The notes under the pieces are model-generated. The model searched no databases, was not told the DNA's origin, and worked only from the letters and a program-made list of their open reading frames with translations. 64,000 bases of DNA. Origin: Paenibacillus dakarensis. GTDB lineage: Bacteria; Bacillota; Bacilli; Paenibacillales; Paenibacillaceae. Location: positions 29,670-93,669 of the forward strand of contig NZ_CDSE01000087.1 of assembly GCF_001373415.1 (NCBI RefSeq). The letters are read 5' to 3'. Positions within the stretch are counted from its first letter, which is position 1, and the number at the start of each line of letters is the position of its first letter. This document shows positions 42,896 to 52,133 of the stretch, in pieces. The position numbers and the translations under genes were made by a program.

Positions 42896-43003
42896 GGCCA
42901 TCACCTTTCTTTGCAAAAATGTCAGGTTGTAATTTGTTTGGTATCGTATTAAAGTGTATAACTATATTTATATTCTAAAATATACGGTTGGAGGGAGACT
43001 TCT

Positions 43004-43201
43004 ATGAGACCTTTACAAATATCGCCGGAAACGGCAATAACCCTTTCGAAGCAGCTTGGTGTTCCTATTGAACAGCTGATGCATATGCCGCAGCACATCC
43101 TGATGCAAAAAATCGCTGCTTTAGCTGAAACACAGCAGAAGGATTCATCTAATGACAATGAGGACAAGAGCCAGAACAATGGCAGCGCGGAGAAATTATG
43201 A
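43004..43201 (+). CDS. yycC: YycC family protein
   Basis: A 65-residue protein whose first 45 residues match Bacillus YycC (MRPLQISPETA...QLMHMPQHIL). An acidic, disordered tail rich in Asn/Asp/Glu follows. Function is unknown. Its stop overlaps the next start (ATGA), so the two genes are coupled. GGAGGGAGA precedes the ATG. Confidence 0.85.
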   Translation: MRPLQISPETAITLSKQLGVPIEQLMHMPQHILMQKIAALAETQQKDSSNDNEDKSQNNGSAEKL

Positions 43202-43428
43202 TCCCTTTTTCAAACACCTTGCCTTATGACACTCTTTCCGGAGATATATATGTACAGGATTGCCCCTTCTGCGGCAGCAGCAACGTTTTGCTTCCGATGA
43301 AACCTGAGGAATTAGTCAGCGTACGCGAAGGAAAGAAGAAGCTTCTCATTTTTCCTTGCTGCCACAATAAGGTGACAGTTCTTGATAGTGATGCGGACTA
43401 TCTGCTCACCGATCAAAAACTGCGCTAG
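43198..43428 (+). CDS. Small zinc-ribbon-like protein coupled to yycC
   Basis: A 76-residue protein with a CPFC pair (residues 22 and 25) and a second CC pair (FPCCHNK), enough for one zinc-ribbon site. I do not recognise a named family. It overlaps yycC by four bases and is the last gene before a terminator. Confidence 0.7.
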   Translation: MIPFSNTLPYDTLSGDIYVQDCPFCGSSNVLLPMKPEELVSVREGKKKLLIFPCCHNKVTVLDSDADYLLTDQKLR

Positions 43429-43466
43429 TGACTTCCCTGTTTAGCTGCTATGGTTCATCTTATATC

Positions 43467-43495
43467 CTTAGCCCTCTTGAAGAAGAGGGCTTTTT
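43467..43495 (+). terminator. Terminator of the yycC operon
   Basis: AGCCCTCTT-GAAG-AAGAGGGCT followed by six T. Confidence 0.85.
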
Positions 43496-43504
43496 TACGG
43501 GCTT

Positions 43505-44206
43505 TTATGAGGTGCTCATTTCATCAGGCAAAGCCATTTTCTCAGCCAGCATCTGTTCACGTAAAACAGTCCACTGCTCCCGGGATGCCCGAATCATGGC
43601 CGCATCAATGATCTTCTTATCATGAATCACCCGTGAAAACCATTGAACTGCATCATTATACCGTCCCAGCCTCCGGCTTAATTCCCCAATCAAATACAGC
43701 AAGCGCGCATCATTGGCTCCAACACCCTCCAGCTCAAACACCCGAATATAAGCATCAAGACTGTGAGCTAAAAAGCGCTGCTCCTGCTCTTTATTGTCTT
43801 GATAGCGATACAACCAGGCAATGTGGTGGAGCAGGCTTGCCACAATTCGCTCGCTCTCACCTATAACTTGAGCGCATAATAAAGCCAGTTTATAGGTTTC
43901 CAATGCATCCTCGAGACTTCGTTTACCTCCAAAATCCCGCTCCGTCCACCGGCTTCCGATCTTTGTCCTAAAGTCTGTTTTCTGCTTATCACTGAGCCTT
44001 TTCGCTGAGTTTTCTGTGGAAGCGAATCCGCATTCAGGGCAAACTCTAACTACATAAAAGTCCGGATTTTCATTTTTATAATAACCACAGAAATCTGTAT
44101 CGGTTCTTATCGCTTTTTTATAACTGGGACGTACCCTTGAAGTCGTAAATGAATGCTCGCAGCTGCCGCACAAAACTGTAATTGTATACAGGGGTTCTAA
44201 AGTCAT
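43505..44206 (-). CDS. DUF2225 family protein
   Basis: A 233-residue protein with a zinc-ribbon-like head (cysteines 13 and 16, then VCPECGFAST near 55) and TPR-like helical repeats over the second half (residues about 95-215). This matches the DUF2225 family. Such proteins probably mediate protein contacts; the role is unknown. It is 49 bases downstream of the globin gene on the same strand. Confidence 0.8.
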   Translation of the reverse strand: MTLEPLYTITVLCGSCEHSFTTSRVRPSYKKAIRTDTDFCGYYKNENPDFYVVRVCPECGFASTENSAKRLSDKQKTDFRTKIGSRWTERDFGGKRSLEDALETYKLALLCAQVIGESERIVASLLHHIAWLYRYQDNKEQEQRFLAHSLDAYIRVFELEGVGANDARLLYLIGELSRRLGRYNDAVQWFSRVIHDKKIIDAAMIRASREQWTVLREQMLAEKMALPDEMSTS

Positions 44207-44255
44207 ACTAATGACATCCCTTTCCCATCATGTTGTTTCTACTAAAGCAGTCATA

Positions 44256-44633
44256 TTAAGGTGTGTTTACAAAATGCCGGGCTGGACCAGATAACCGCTG
44301 CAGCACAAACTCACGAAGGTCACTCTCCACACCGATTTCTTCTAATGCACCTGCCATACAGCTAAGCCATTCGTCTGCGTGCCTGTCCGTAATCGGGAAT
44401 TTCAGATGCCTCGCTCTCATCATTGGATGTCCGTATGCATCAGAGAACAAAGCTGGCCCGCCAAAAAATTGACTCAAAAACATATACTGCTTTTCCATGA
44501 CTGGCATAATATCCTCCGGAAATAAAGGTGCCAGCACATCATTTTGCTGTACTCTCGGGTAAAAGGCTTCGACTAAGGAACGAATGCCCTCCGCGCCGCC
44601 GAGATTATCATAGATACTCAGCCTAGGGTCCAT
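44256..44633 (-). CDS. Group II truncated hemoglobin (YjbI-like)
   Basis: A 125-residue globin of the trHbO group. The proximal histidine is H76 in ARHLKFPIT, the B10 tyrosine is Y25 in AFYPRV and the G8 tryptophan is W89. These globins bind oxygen and may detoxify peroxide or nitric oxide. B. subtilis yjbI lies beside yjbH and pepF; no yjbH is found here. Confidence 0.92.
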   Translation of the reverse strand: MDPRLSIYDNLGGAEGIRSLVEAFYPRVQQNDVLAPLFPEDIMPVMEKQYMFLSQFFGGPALFSDAYGHPMMRARHLKFPITDRHADEWLSCMAGALEEIGVESDLREFVLQRLSGPARHFVNTP

Positions 44634-44747
44634 CTCAATATTCTCCTATCTGAAAAAATGTCTTATGTCAGTCTAATTATATCAGAGTTAGCGGAAACGT
44701 CTATCGATCCGACTCTATAAAGAGTCACTGCTTACTCTTAAATAAAC

Positions 44748-44777
44748 AAAAAAAGGTGCTAAACGATGTTTAGCACC
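44748..44777 (-). terminator. Terminator of the small membrane peptide gene
   Basis: Minus-strand GGTGCTAAAC-ATC-GTTTAGCACC followed by seven T. Confidence 0.9.
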
Positions 44778-44787
44778 CTGACCTTAT

Positions 44788-44883
44788 TCAATAACTGCGC
44801 CAATCCTCTTCACCCTGATGGACAAGAGAGGCTCGTATTACATACACGAAGGCGCAAACGAGTATACCCGCGACTATGCTCAT
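44788..44883 (-). CDS. Single-pass membrane peptide
   Basis: A 31-residue peptide: a membrane helix (MSIVAGILVCAFVYVIRASLV) and a polar acidic end (HQGEEDWRSY). GGAG stands eight bases upstream of this ATG; an ATG two codons earlier is too close. It has a strong terminator, a perfect -10 and a cre-like site upstream, which argue that it is a real gene. I do not recognise the family. Confidence 0.55.
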   Translation of the reverse strand: MSIVAGILVCAFVYVIRASLVHQGEEDWRSY

Positions 44884-44931
44884 GATCATCACTCCATCCA
44901 AATAATTCGAAAGATGTGCTTTGATGGTTTC

Positions 44932-44959
44932 ATTATAGCACAATGTTCTCAAAAATAAA
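44932..44959 (-). promoter_or_regulatory. Promoter of the small membrane peptide gene
   Basis: Minus-strand TTTATT (-35, weak) and perfect TATAAT (44937-44932) with 16 bases between. Confidence 0.45.
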
Positions 44960-44966
44960 GCACTTT

Positions 44967-44980
44967 TGTAAACGCTTACC
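44967..44980 (-). promoter_or_regulatory. Candidate cre site (CcpA operator)
   Basis: TGTAAACGCTTACC on the plus strand fits the CcpA consensus TGWNANCGNTNWCA in all but the last base. It lies about eight bases upstream of the -35, a place where CcpA can activate. Confidence 0.5.
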
Positions 44981-45084
44981 AACCTTTTTTGTACTGTTTG
45001 TCCTATGGACGGCATACAGATTGACCATTAAGAATATTTCATAACTTATCTGATCTTTTTTGCTCAGGGGGCGTTGTTTAACCT

Positions 45085-46308
45085 ATGACCATGAAAAAGA
45101 TGGGCTGGATACTTCTGATGACTGCATTATTCAGTATTGTCGCCCTGATGGCTATTTTTCCTGAGGCTGCCCTGCAATCAGCCGTTCGGGGTCTTTCTAT
45201 CTGGTGGGATGTACTCTTCCCGTCACTCTTTCCCTTTTTCGTCATCTCTGAGGTATTACTAGGCTTTGGTGTGGTTCATCTGATAGGGACGCTCTTAGAC
45301 CCCTTAATGAAACCGTTATTCCGAATACCTGGAAGCGGCGGCTTTGTGGCGGCTATGGGATATGTTTCAGGCTACCCGGTTGGAGCCAAGCTGACCGCTA
45401 AGCTATGGGATCAAAAAATGGTTACAAGGGAAGAAGGAGAACGCCTGGTTGCCTTTACAACCTCCTCCGATCCCATTTTCCTGATCGGTGCTGTTTCGAT
45501 CGGTTTTTTTCATAACCCGCGAATCGGATTAATCCTTGCTCTAGCCCACTACGGCGGGGGCTTTATCGTTGGTTTGCTAATGAGGTTTCATGGCCATAAG
45601 AAGAGCAACAAATCTATACAGCCGGAACAAGCTGTTAAGAATAATCGGCTCAAGGCTGCTCTGTATAATATGCATAAAGCAAGAGAAGCTGACGGGCGTG
45701 ATCTTGGTACTCTGTTAAGCCATGCTGTTCAGTCCTCTCTCCAACTTATTATTGTCGTAGGCGGCCTGGTTGTATTCTTCTCTGTTTTTCTGGAATTATG
45801 GACTCGTGCAGGAGCAATCCCGGCGCTGAATCAGGCTGTAAATGCTCTTCTAACTCTCGTTGGAATGCCTGAGCAGCTTACAACAGCACTTGTTGGGGGA
45901 CTATTTGAGGTGACCCTTGGAGCCCGCTATGCCGGAGAGGCTGGGGATGCTATACCGTTAGCCTATAAAGCGGCTGCAGCTGCATTTATCTTATCGTGGG
46001 GCGGATTATCTGTACATGCTCAAATCGCGAGTATTTTGAACGCAACGGATATTCGTTATATTCCCTTTATGATTGCCAGACTAATTCATGGTGTACTTGC
46101 TGTGGCTGCTGTACTGATATTATGGAAGCCTGTAATGGGAGAAACGACGGCAGCCTATTGGGTTCCAGATGTTTCTGAAGTGTCTTTCAATGGGTATACC
46201 CGTATGATGGCTGTATTTTGCTTATTGCTTGGGATTCTTATCGCTCTGGCTCTCATCATGGAAGCATTGATCCTCTTACGACGAAAATCCCGCAATTTCC
46301 CAAGGTAA
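45085..46308 (+). CDS. ylbJ: Sporulation integral membrane protein YlbJ
   Basis: A 407-residue polytopic protein with about ten helices and two nucleoside-recognition (Gate) regions. Its blocks WWDVLFPSLFPFFVISE, GYVSGYPVGAKL and FTTSSDPIFLIGAVS are those of YlbJ, needed for spore cortex formation in Bacillus. The start has only a weak ribosome site (AGGGGGCG about 14 bases away). It is followed by NAD kinase after 64 bases. Confidence 0.88.
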   Translation: MTMKKMGWILLMTALFSIVALMAIFPEAALQSAVRGLSIWWDVLFPSLFPFFVISEVLLGFGVVHLIGTLLDPLMKPLFRIPGSGGFVAAMGYVSGYPVGAKLTAKLWDQKMVTREEGERLVAFTTSSDPIFLIGAVSIGFFHNPRIGLILALAHYGGGFIVGLLMRFHGHKKSNKSIQPEQAVKNNRLKAALYNMHKAREADGRDLGTLLSHAVQSSLQLIIVVGGLVVFFSVFLELWTRAGAIPALNQAVNALLTLVGMPEQLTTALVGGLFEVTLGARYAGEAGDAIPLAYKAAAAAFILSWGGLSVHAQIASILNATDIRYIPFMIARLIHGVLAVAAVLILWKPVMGETTAAYWVPDVSEVSFNGYTRMMAVFCLLLGILIALALIMEALILLRRKSRNFPR

Positions 46309-46372
46309 CGTTGTTTTCTTCTCCAAGATTGATTATCATCGATATATAACCTTTATAAAGGAGCTTATCAAC

Positions 46373-47176
46373 TTGAGATACTATGTTCTGGACCGCGGAG
46401 ACCCATTGTCTGTAGAATTGAGTCAACAATTTCACAAGCTGGCGGAACAACGGGGCTTTGAACTGGATGCAGAATCTCCTGAAATTGTTGTCTCTATTGG
46501 TGGAGACGGCACTATGCTGCACGCTTTTCATACGTTTATTGACCGGATTCCTGATTTGGCTTTTGTCGGGGTTCATACGGGCCATCTCGGATTTTATGCC
46601 GACTGGAAAGCTGATGAAATACCAAAGCTGATTGATTTAATGTGCGGAATCGGTGACCCCAAGATTATGAAACCACGCATAGTCAAATATCCGCTGGTAC
46701 AACTAGAAATTCACAAAAAGTCAGGTACTGCTTCTTTCATTGCCCTTAATGAATTCACACTTAAAGGTGTGGATGGAACTCTCGTTGCACAGGTTGACAT
46801 TAATGACGTTACTTTTGAAATGTTCCGGGGTGACGGTATTTGTATTTCAACACCTTCAGGCAGTACAGCCTATAATAAAAGCGTCGGGGGAGCTATGGTT
46901 CATCCATCCATTGATGCCCTGCAAATTGCAGAAATCGCATCTATTAATAACCGGATATTCCGGACACTAGGCTCCCCTCTTCTGCTCCCGAAACATCATC
47001 ATTGTGATATTTTCTCAAGTAAGGATCAACGTTTACTGCTTACGGTCGATCATAATAATTTCCAAATTGATGATCTTATCTCCGTTCGTTGCCAGGTAGC
47101 TGAGCAAAAGGTAAGCTTTGCCCGGTACCGTCCGTTCCCGTTTTGGAATCGTGTACGGGATGCTTTCTTAGGATAA
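46373..47176 (+). CDS. nadK: NAD kinase
   Basis: Phosphorylates NAD to NADP with ATP. The 267-residue protein has GGDGT at 43-47, the NE/D motif LNEFTLKG near 124 and the glycine-rich STPSGSTAYN near 160. It starts with TTG after AAAGGAG at a proper distance. The length matches both Bacillus paralogues (YjbN and YtdI); the pepF-globin neighbourhood is closer to yjbN. Confidence 0.93.
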   Translation: MRYYVLDRGDPLSVELSQQFHKLAEQRGFELDAESPEIVVSIGGDGTMLHAFHTFIDRIPDLAFVGVHTGHLGFYADWKADEIPKLIDLMCGIGDPKIMKPRIVKYPLVQLEIHKKSGTASFIALNEFTLKGVDGTLVAQVDINDVTFEMFRGDGICISTPSGSTAYNKSVGGAMVHPSIDALQIAEIASINNRIFRTLGSPLLLPKHHHCDIFSSKDQRLLLTVDHNNFQIDDLISVRCQVAEQKVSFARYRPFPFWNRVRDAFLG

Positions 47177-47191
47177 ATTTTACACATAACC

Positions 47192-47230
47192 AAAAACAGC
47201 AGCTCCTATTTAGGAGGCTGCTGTTTTTAC
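47192..47230. terminator. Bidirectional terminator between nadK and yutD
   Basis: Stem AAAACAGCAGC..TCCT / AGGA..GCTGCTGTTTT with A and T flanks. Confidence 0.8.
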
Positions 47231-47238
47231 TTTATGAT

Positions 47239-47865
47239 TTATTTAGTCAACTGGTTATTGCTCTTTGAATTTAGACGCATGTCCCGATTTTCACGGATCT
47301 CCCGCTGATCCCGGTTATCACGCTGTTTGGATTCCTTCCATGATTTCGATTTATTAGAGCGGGATTCTCTTCCTTCTTTAAATTCGCGTTTTCCACGGAA
47401 TTCATGAGCTTCCTTGGGTCCAGTCTCATTGGAACGGTTGGGTTTATGATCATTCGTCTCTTGAGGGTCCTGACTTTCAGATGGATTAACATCGCTATCC
47501 CCACCTTTATCCAGAGCTTCCTGGGCCGTCCTCATTTCCAGTTCCTTTAATTCCTGTTCTTTTAATTCCTTCAGCTCATTAGGATCTTTAATTTCTTTGC
47601 TCTTCTGTAATACAAAGTAAGCACATCCAAAGTTGCAGTATTCATTTATGTAATCAGACATCGCCGAGTACATAGCATCTTTCGCAGCCTTCGGATGGTT
47701 ATCCCGGTAGAACCCCTTTAACCTCAGCTGGTTGTAACCCCAATCACCGACAATATAATCATATCGTTCAAGCACTTCACTGTATCTGTCTCGGAAAGCT
47801 TCCGGATTCCAGCCATTTCTATGATCAACCAGCACTTCATAACTTCTGTTGCCTATAACGATCAA
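47239..47865 (-). CDS. yutD: YutD family protein with long charged tail
   Basis: A 208-residue protein. The first about 95 residues match YutD (VDHRNGWNPEAFRDRYSEVLERYDYIVGDWGYNQLRLKGF, in pieces; CNFGCAYFVL). The remaining 110 residues are a low-complexity Glu/Lys/Arg/Asn tail that looks disordered. It begins with TTG, 24 bases after lipA, the same pair as in Bacillus. Function is unknown. Confidence 0.87.
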   Translation of the reverse strand: MIVIGNRSYEVLVDHRNGWNPEAFRDRYSEVLERYDYIVGDWGYNQLRLKGFYRDNHPKAAKDAMYSAMSDYINEYCNFGCAYFVLQKSKEIKDPNELKELKEQELKELEMRTAQEALDKGGDSDVNPSESQDPQETNDHKPNRSNETGPKEAHEFRGKREFKEGRESRSNKSKSWKESKQRDNRDQREIRENRDMRLNSKSNNQLTK

Positions 47866-47889
47866 ACAAGCTTCCCCTGCCTTTCCCGG

Positions 47890-48792
47890 CTATGACCGAA
47901 CAATCTCTTCCTTACGGCGTTCAGCCGATTTTACCTGTTCATGCGCATGATAAGAACTGCGTACAAGCGGCCCGGATTCTACATGACTGAACCCTCTTTT
48001 AAGCCCCTCTTCTTTTAGAACCGCAAATTCTTCAGGTGTGTAATACTTCACTACATTCAAATGCTTTGGTGACGGCTGCAGATACTGACCAATTGTCATA
48101 ATATCACAATCAACTGCTCTTAGGTTATCCATGGCCTGCAAAATTTCTTCCCACTCTTCGCCTACACCCAGCATGATACTGGATTTTGTCGGAATCTCCG
48201 GCTGCATTTGTTTTGCATTTTGAAGCAGTTCCAGAGAACGTCTGTATTTTGCTTTTGCCCGGACACGATCAGACATACGCTCAACCGTTTCAATATTATG
48301 ATTCAATATATCCGGCTTCACATCCATAACGATCTGCAGGGACTCTTTATTCCCCATAAAATCGGGAATCAGTACCTCAACCGTGCATAGGGGCAAGCGT
48401 TTGCGAATTGCTTTCACGGTCTCTGCAAATATGTATGCTCCTCCATCCTTCAGATCATCCCGTGCGACACTCGTCACAACACAATGACGAAGATTCATCT
48501 TTTCCGCCGCTTCAGCAACACGTTCTGGCTCTTGCATATCCAATTCAGTAGGTAAGCCTGTATTCACTGCACAGAAACGGCATGCTCGTGTACATATATC
48601 TCCCAAAATCATAAACGTAGCTGTGCGGTTTGCCCAACACTCATAAATATTAGGACAGCGAGCCTCCTCACAGACGGTATGAAGGGTTTTTGATCGCATC
48701 ATACTTTTTATTTCATTATAGTTATCGCCAGTAGTCAGCTTGATCTTAATCCAGTCTGGCTTAGCTTGTTTATTATTCGCAGTTTTAGACAA
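47890..48792 (-). CDS. lipA: Lipoyl synthase
   Basis: Radical-SAM enzyme that inserts two sulfurs into octanoyl groups on lipoate-dependent enzymes or the H protein. It has both Fe-S motifs: the auxiliary cluster C41-x4-C46-x5-C52 and the SAM cluster C67-x3-C71-x2-C74, plus the RSSYHA end that supplies the serine ligand. Length is 300. It starts with TTG. It is the first gene of the lipA-yutD pair. Confidence 0.96.
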   Translation of the reverse strand: MSKTANNKQAKPDWIKIKLTTGDNYNEIKSMMRSKTLHTVCEEARCPNIYECWANRTATFMILGDICTRACRFCAVNTGLPTELDMQEPERVAEAAEKMNLRHCVVTSVARDDLKDGGAYIFAETVKAIRKRLPLCTVEVLIPDFMGNKESLQIVMDVKPDILNHNIETVERMSDRVRAKAKYRRSLELLQNAKQMQPEIPTKSSIMLGVGEEWEEILQAMDNLRAVDCDIMTIGQYLQPSPKHLNVVKYYTPEEFAVLKEEGLKRGFSHVESGPLVRSSYHAHEQVKSAERRKEEIVRS

Positions 48793-48994
48793 GAAGACAA
48801 CCTACTTTCTCTTTTAATTAAATAGTCCTTCAACTTGTTCCATATTATATCATGAAAATCTTCGGAATACCTATCCACATCGATATGGAAATGATCTTTG
48901 AACGGTATGGATAAAAACCTCTTTTTTGAATCACCCTACTGGAAGACATTCATATGCATGAGCACTTTAAAAAAATCCGAAAGGACAGGACACC

Positions 48995-50107
48995 ATGATC
49001 ATCTCAATACAACGATGGGACTGGCAGACAATAAAGGCCCGCTGGGCTCCTGCGGTTTTGATAACCGCTGCGGTTGCTGCTGCCGCTCTTATGGCGCCTT
49101 CCTATGCTGCAGCGGCGGACAAGGAAGCTGTGCTTACTGAAACAGGAGAAGTAAAGGCACAGCCTCAGATTAAAACGACTGATGTATTCTCATCCAGAAG
49201 AATTTTATATGACCGTGTTTCGGCTTTGACTCAAATCCCCTGGTATCGTCTGGCTGCTATTGATCAGTATGAACGAACCCTAACGTCTGTTCATCCCAAA
49301 GACCGAAAGCATCCTGAGAGGCTTACAGGTATTTTTGTTCAACCTGCCGTTTGGAGCGGTCCGCTGAATCCGAATCTGGAAGATACTCATCCATCGTCTA
49401 TTAGTTTATTTAATGGAATGGGACAGGATGGTGACGGTGATGGAATTGCAGATCCCAATAATGATATGGACTTGTTGTATAGTATATCATCAAAACTAAA
49501 GCCTCATGGTCATTCCATGGATGATTTCGCCATTGGATTATGGGCGTACTATCAGAATGGCAGGTCTGTGCAGCGGATCATGCAGTATTCCAAACTCTAC
49601 GAGAAATTCGGAAAGCTTGATCTGTTTAAACACTCCTTCCCGCTACCTATAGGCAACAACTACTCGTATCGGAGTACTTTTGGAATGGGACGAAACTGGG
49701 GAGGTTACCGCATCCACGAAGGAACTGATTTGTTTGCTGGATATGGCGTACCGGTTCGCAGCACCTGTTACGGGATCATCGAGCTCAAGGGATGGAATAA
49801 ATATGGCGGCTGGCGGATCGGCATCCGTGATCTGAACAATTATTATCACTATTATGCACACTTACAAGGCTTTGATAAAAATATCAAGGCTGGGGATATT
49901 GTCGTTCCAGGCCAATCCATCGGTTGGGTCGGAAGCTCTGGATACGGCAAACCTGGTACCCAGGGGAAATTCCCACCCCATTTACATTATGGAATATACC
50001 GCGATACAGGATTGACTGAATGGTCCTTCGATCCATATCCGCTTCTTAAGCACTGGGAAAACCAAGAGCGGCAATCTCTTCGCAAAAGCAAAAAAGCGCG
50101 TCCCTAA
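48995..50107 (+). CDS. lytH: M23 family peptidoglycan endopeptidase (LytH-like)
   Basis: A 370-residue exported enzyme with an N-terminal signal/anchor helix (about 17-40). The C-terminal LytM-type zinc domain has the HEGTDLF, HYYAHL and PHLHYGI motifs, all metal or catalytic histidines present. In B. subtilis, LytH (YunA) trims side chains of spore cortex peptides to L-alanine. The neighbourhood (lipA-yutD on one side, yunB on the other) matches yunA/lytH. AAAGGACAGG precedes the ATG. Confidence 0.87.
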   Translation: MIISIQRWDWQTIKARWAPAVLITAAVAAAALMAPSYAAAADKEAVLTETGEVKAQPQIKTTDVFSSRRILYDRVSALTQIPWYRLAAIDQYERTLTSVHPKDRKHPERLTGIFVQPAVWSGPLNPNLEDTHPSSISLFNGMGQDGDGDGIADPNNDMDLLYSISSKLKPHGHSMDDFAIGLWAYYQNGRSVQRIMQYSKLYEKFGKLDLFKHSFPLPIGNNYSYRSTFGMGRNWGGYRIHEGTDLFAGYGVPVRSTCYGIIELKGWNKYGGWRIGIRDLNNYYHYYAHLQGFDKNIKAGDIVVPGQSIGWVGSSGYGKPGTQGKFPPHLHYGIYRDTGLTEWSFDPYPLLKHWENQERQSLRKSKKARP

Positions 50108-50128
50108 ACCTAGGGCGCGCTTTTTTTA
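50090..50128. terminator. Terminator of lytH
   Basis: AAAGCGCGtCCC / GGGcGCGCTTT stem followed by TTTT. Confidence 0.85.
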
Positions 50129-50139
50129 CTTATCTGCAG

Positions 50140-51138
50140 CTAGGGCTGACTCGCTTTATTTTCACTATTGGCGCTTCCGGATTCTGAAGGGGCGGAAGCA
50201 CCGCCATGAGTATTAGGAACAGGAATTGAAACTCCCGGATTTGGCGTTGTATTCGGGTCCACGGGGGATGCATTTCCTTCATGCCGGCTTAGTGGTGGAA
50301 TCGCGATGCTAGGAGCACTTGAGCTATTCTCCCCCACCGGTCTGCCCTGATTATCATAATAGTACATGGGTACATCACCAACGACGAGAAGATAAGAGAT
50401 CGGGATATCGGTTTCCACAACCTGTGGTTCCATGTCAAAAGGAACGACAACGGCTACCTCTGTTACAATGTGGACATACACCTCGATCAGAATCATGTTA
50501 ATCCCCGCTTCTTGTTGACGGGTATCCAGCTGTACCTTAACAGCTCCCTGCGGTTCGATCTTCACAGGAATTTGCGGGCCAAAAGAAGCCACGATCGGGC
50601 TCTTTAACACCTGGCCCAGAGGAATATGCTCTTTACGCTTATGCATGGATTCCAGTGTCTCCTGTACGAGCTGGGTCGTATAAGAAGTAATCCTCAGATG
50701 CTCTCCATAGTTCAGCATGAACCCGGTTACTTTTCCAGAACTGTCCGTTTTCCAATTCACAAGATTATCAAACTGCTTACCTTGAGCGACCTGATTCGTT
50801 ATTGCTTTGTTAATCGCTTCAGTAGCAATTTGTTTAACCCGGATTTGGGCCAAATGCATAATCGGCGGCCTTAAATTTCTCTCTACATACAGAAACAATT
50901 GAACGATGGCGAATAAAAAAATAAGCGACGCTATAAGCCACCACTTTCGCCTGCTTCGTGGTTTGGGAGCTTGAGAACGTGTCTGGCTCCATGATACTTT
51001 CACTGGTTTGTTAAAGTTCCCGAAAGACTTAAAAGCGGAGGTCTTGGACTTCTTATATACGCGCCGCATCCGCGGTCTGTTCCACGCCGGCAAAGACGGA
51101 AACGAGAACCGCCGGGTCCCCCACTTCTTTCTCCTCAT
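50140..51138 (-). CDS. yunB: Sporulation protein YunB
   Basis: A 332-residue membrane-anchored protein: a very basic cytoplasmic head (first 60 residues), one membrane helix near 63-85, then the YunB domain (APIMHLAQIRVKQIATEAINKAI-like start, FGPQIPVKIEPQGAVKV middle) and a disordered Ser/Pro/Asn-rich tail of about 80 residues. YunB is a sigma-E-dependent spore protein in Bacillus. The ATG at 51138 has GGGAGGTG six bases upstream. It converges on lytH. Confidence 0.88.
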   Translation of the reverse strand: MRRKKWGTRRFSFPSLPAWNRPRMRRVYKKSKTSAFKSFGNFNKPVKVSWSQTRSQAPKPRSRRKWWLIASLIFLFAIVQLFLYVERNLRPPIMHLAQIRVKQIATEAINKAITNQVAQGKQFDNLVNWKTDSSGKVTGFMLNYGEHLRITSYTTQLVQETLESMHKRKEHIPLGQVLKSPIVASFGPQIPVKIEPQGAVKVQLDTRQQEAGINMILIEVYVHIVTEVAVVVPFDMEPQVVETDIPISYLLVVGDVPMYYYDNQGRPVGENSSSAPSIAIPPLSRHEGNASPVDPNTTPNPGVSIPVPNTHGGASAPSESGSANSENKASQP

Positions 51139-51221
51139 ATGTTCCACCTCCCATCATCTGCTGTGAAGGCGTACCCCTTCCCCTTTGACAAGCTTCCCTA
51201 GAGGATATGCGGATTCCGTGT

Positions 51222-51270
51222 AAAAAAGAAGGACAAGAGAAGCCGTTATAAACGGTTCCCTTGTCCTATG
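51222..51270 (-). terminator. Terminator of the ktr-trmH operon
   Basis: Minus-strand AGGACAAG..AACCGTT / AACGGC..CTTGTCCT hairpin followed by TCTTTTTT. Confidence 0.8.
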
Positions 51271-51297
51271 TAGTATCCATCCAGCTAGTGATAGAGG

Positions 51298-52086
51298 TCA
51301 GCAGCCGCTGTACTCCCGCTGGCGCAGCGCTTCAAACATGAGGATCGAGGCAGCCATTGCTGCATTAAGTGACTCTGCCTTACCCGGCATCGGGATGATA
51401 ATCGCATCATCCACCAGTGCCGCGACTTCAGGAGAAACACCACTGCCCTCACTGCCAATCACAATCCAGCATGATCCCGTAAAGTCATAATGGAATGCCG
51501 TTGTCTGCCCGTCCAATGATGTTGTAACCAATCGTGCGCCCATTTCTCTTGCTTGTGGAAGAATATCGGTCAAATCCCCCTCCACAACAGGTAAATGGAA
51601 CAGGGAGCCCATTGTGGAACGCAGGGTTTTCGGATTGTACAGATCAGCACAGCCTTTACCGAGAATTACCCCTCCGGCTCCGGATGCATCCGCACTACGG
51701 ATAATCGTTCCCACGTTCCCGGGATCCTGAAGGCCGTCCAGAACGACTACAAGCTTATTCCGATCCAGCTGACTCCAAGCTATTTTCTCCTTGCGAACAA
51801 CGGCAAAGACGGGCTGCGGGGTCGTTGTATGGCTAACCTTCGCTATGATAGCCCTTGTTACACCAATCCACTCCACGCCGCTGTGATCCGGCAGATCTCT
51901 TAATTCGAATGGAATGCCCTGTTCATAATCATAAGCAATACATTCGATGTCAGCTCCGGAAAGAAGCGCTTCCTGGACTAGATGAATGCCTTCAATAAGG
52001 TACTTATTCTGCTTGTCCCTGTGTTTTTTCTCCTGCAGCTGAGCCCATCCTTTAACCCGTGCATTTTGTAGTGATAATATCTCCAT
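51298..52086 (-). CDS. TrmH family RNA methyltransferase (YsgA-like)
   Basis: SPOUT-class RNA 2'-O-methyltransferase (262 residues). The N-terminal substrate-binding domain (LQNARVKGWAQL) is followed by the knot domain with motif 1 (LDGLQDPGNVGTIIRSADA), motif 2 (IVIGSEGSGVS) and motif 3 (IIPMPGKAESLNAAMAASI). The target is probably rRNA or tRNA. The start at 52086 has GGGTGA upstream. It pairs with the ktr gene 47 bases upstream; in Bacillus, ysgA lies beside sspI, as here. Confidence 0.9.
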   Translation of the reverse strand: MEILSLQNARVKGWAQLQEKKHRDKQNKYLIEGIHLVQEALLSGADIECIAYDYEQGIPFELRDLPDHSGVEWIGVTRAIIAKVSHTTTPQPVFAVVRKEKIAWSQLDRNKLVVVLDGLQDPGNVGTIIRSADASGAGGVILGKGCADLYNPKTLRSTMGSLFHLPVVEGDLTDILPQAREMGARLVTTSLDGQTTAFHYDFTGSCWIVIGSEGSGVSPEVAALVDDAIIIPMPGKAESLNAAMAASILMFEALRQREYSGC

Positions 52087-52133
52087 TTTGTTTTCACCCA
52101 TTCTGGCGTATATCTGTGTGCTTAGTATCTATT

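Noticed and set aside
48898..49140. 80-codon frame overlapping the start of lytH
   Set aside because: It shares bases with the lytH signal region in another frame and its Cys/Gly-rich end is the shadow of the Ala-rich signal peptide.
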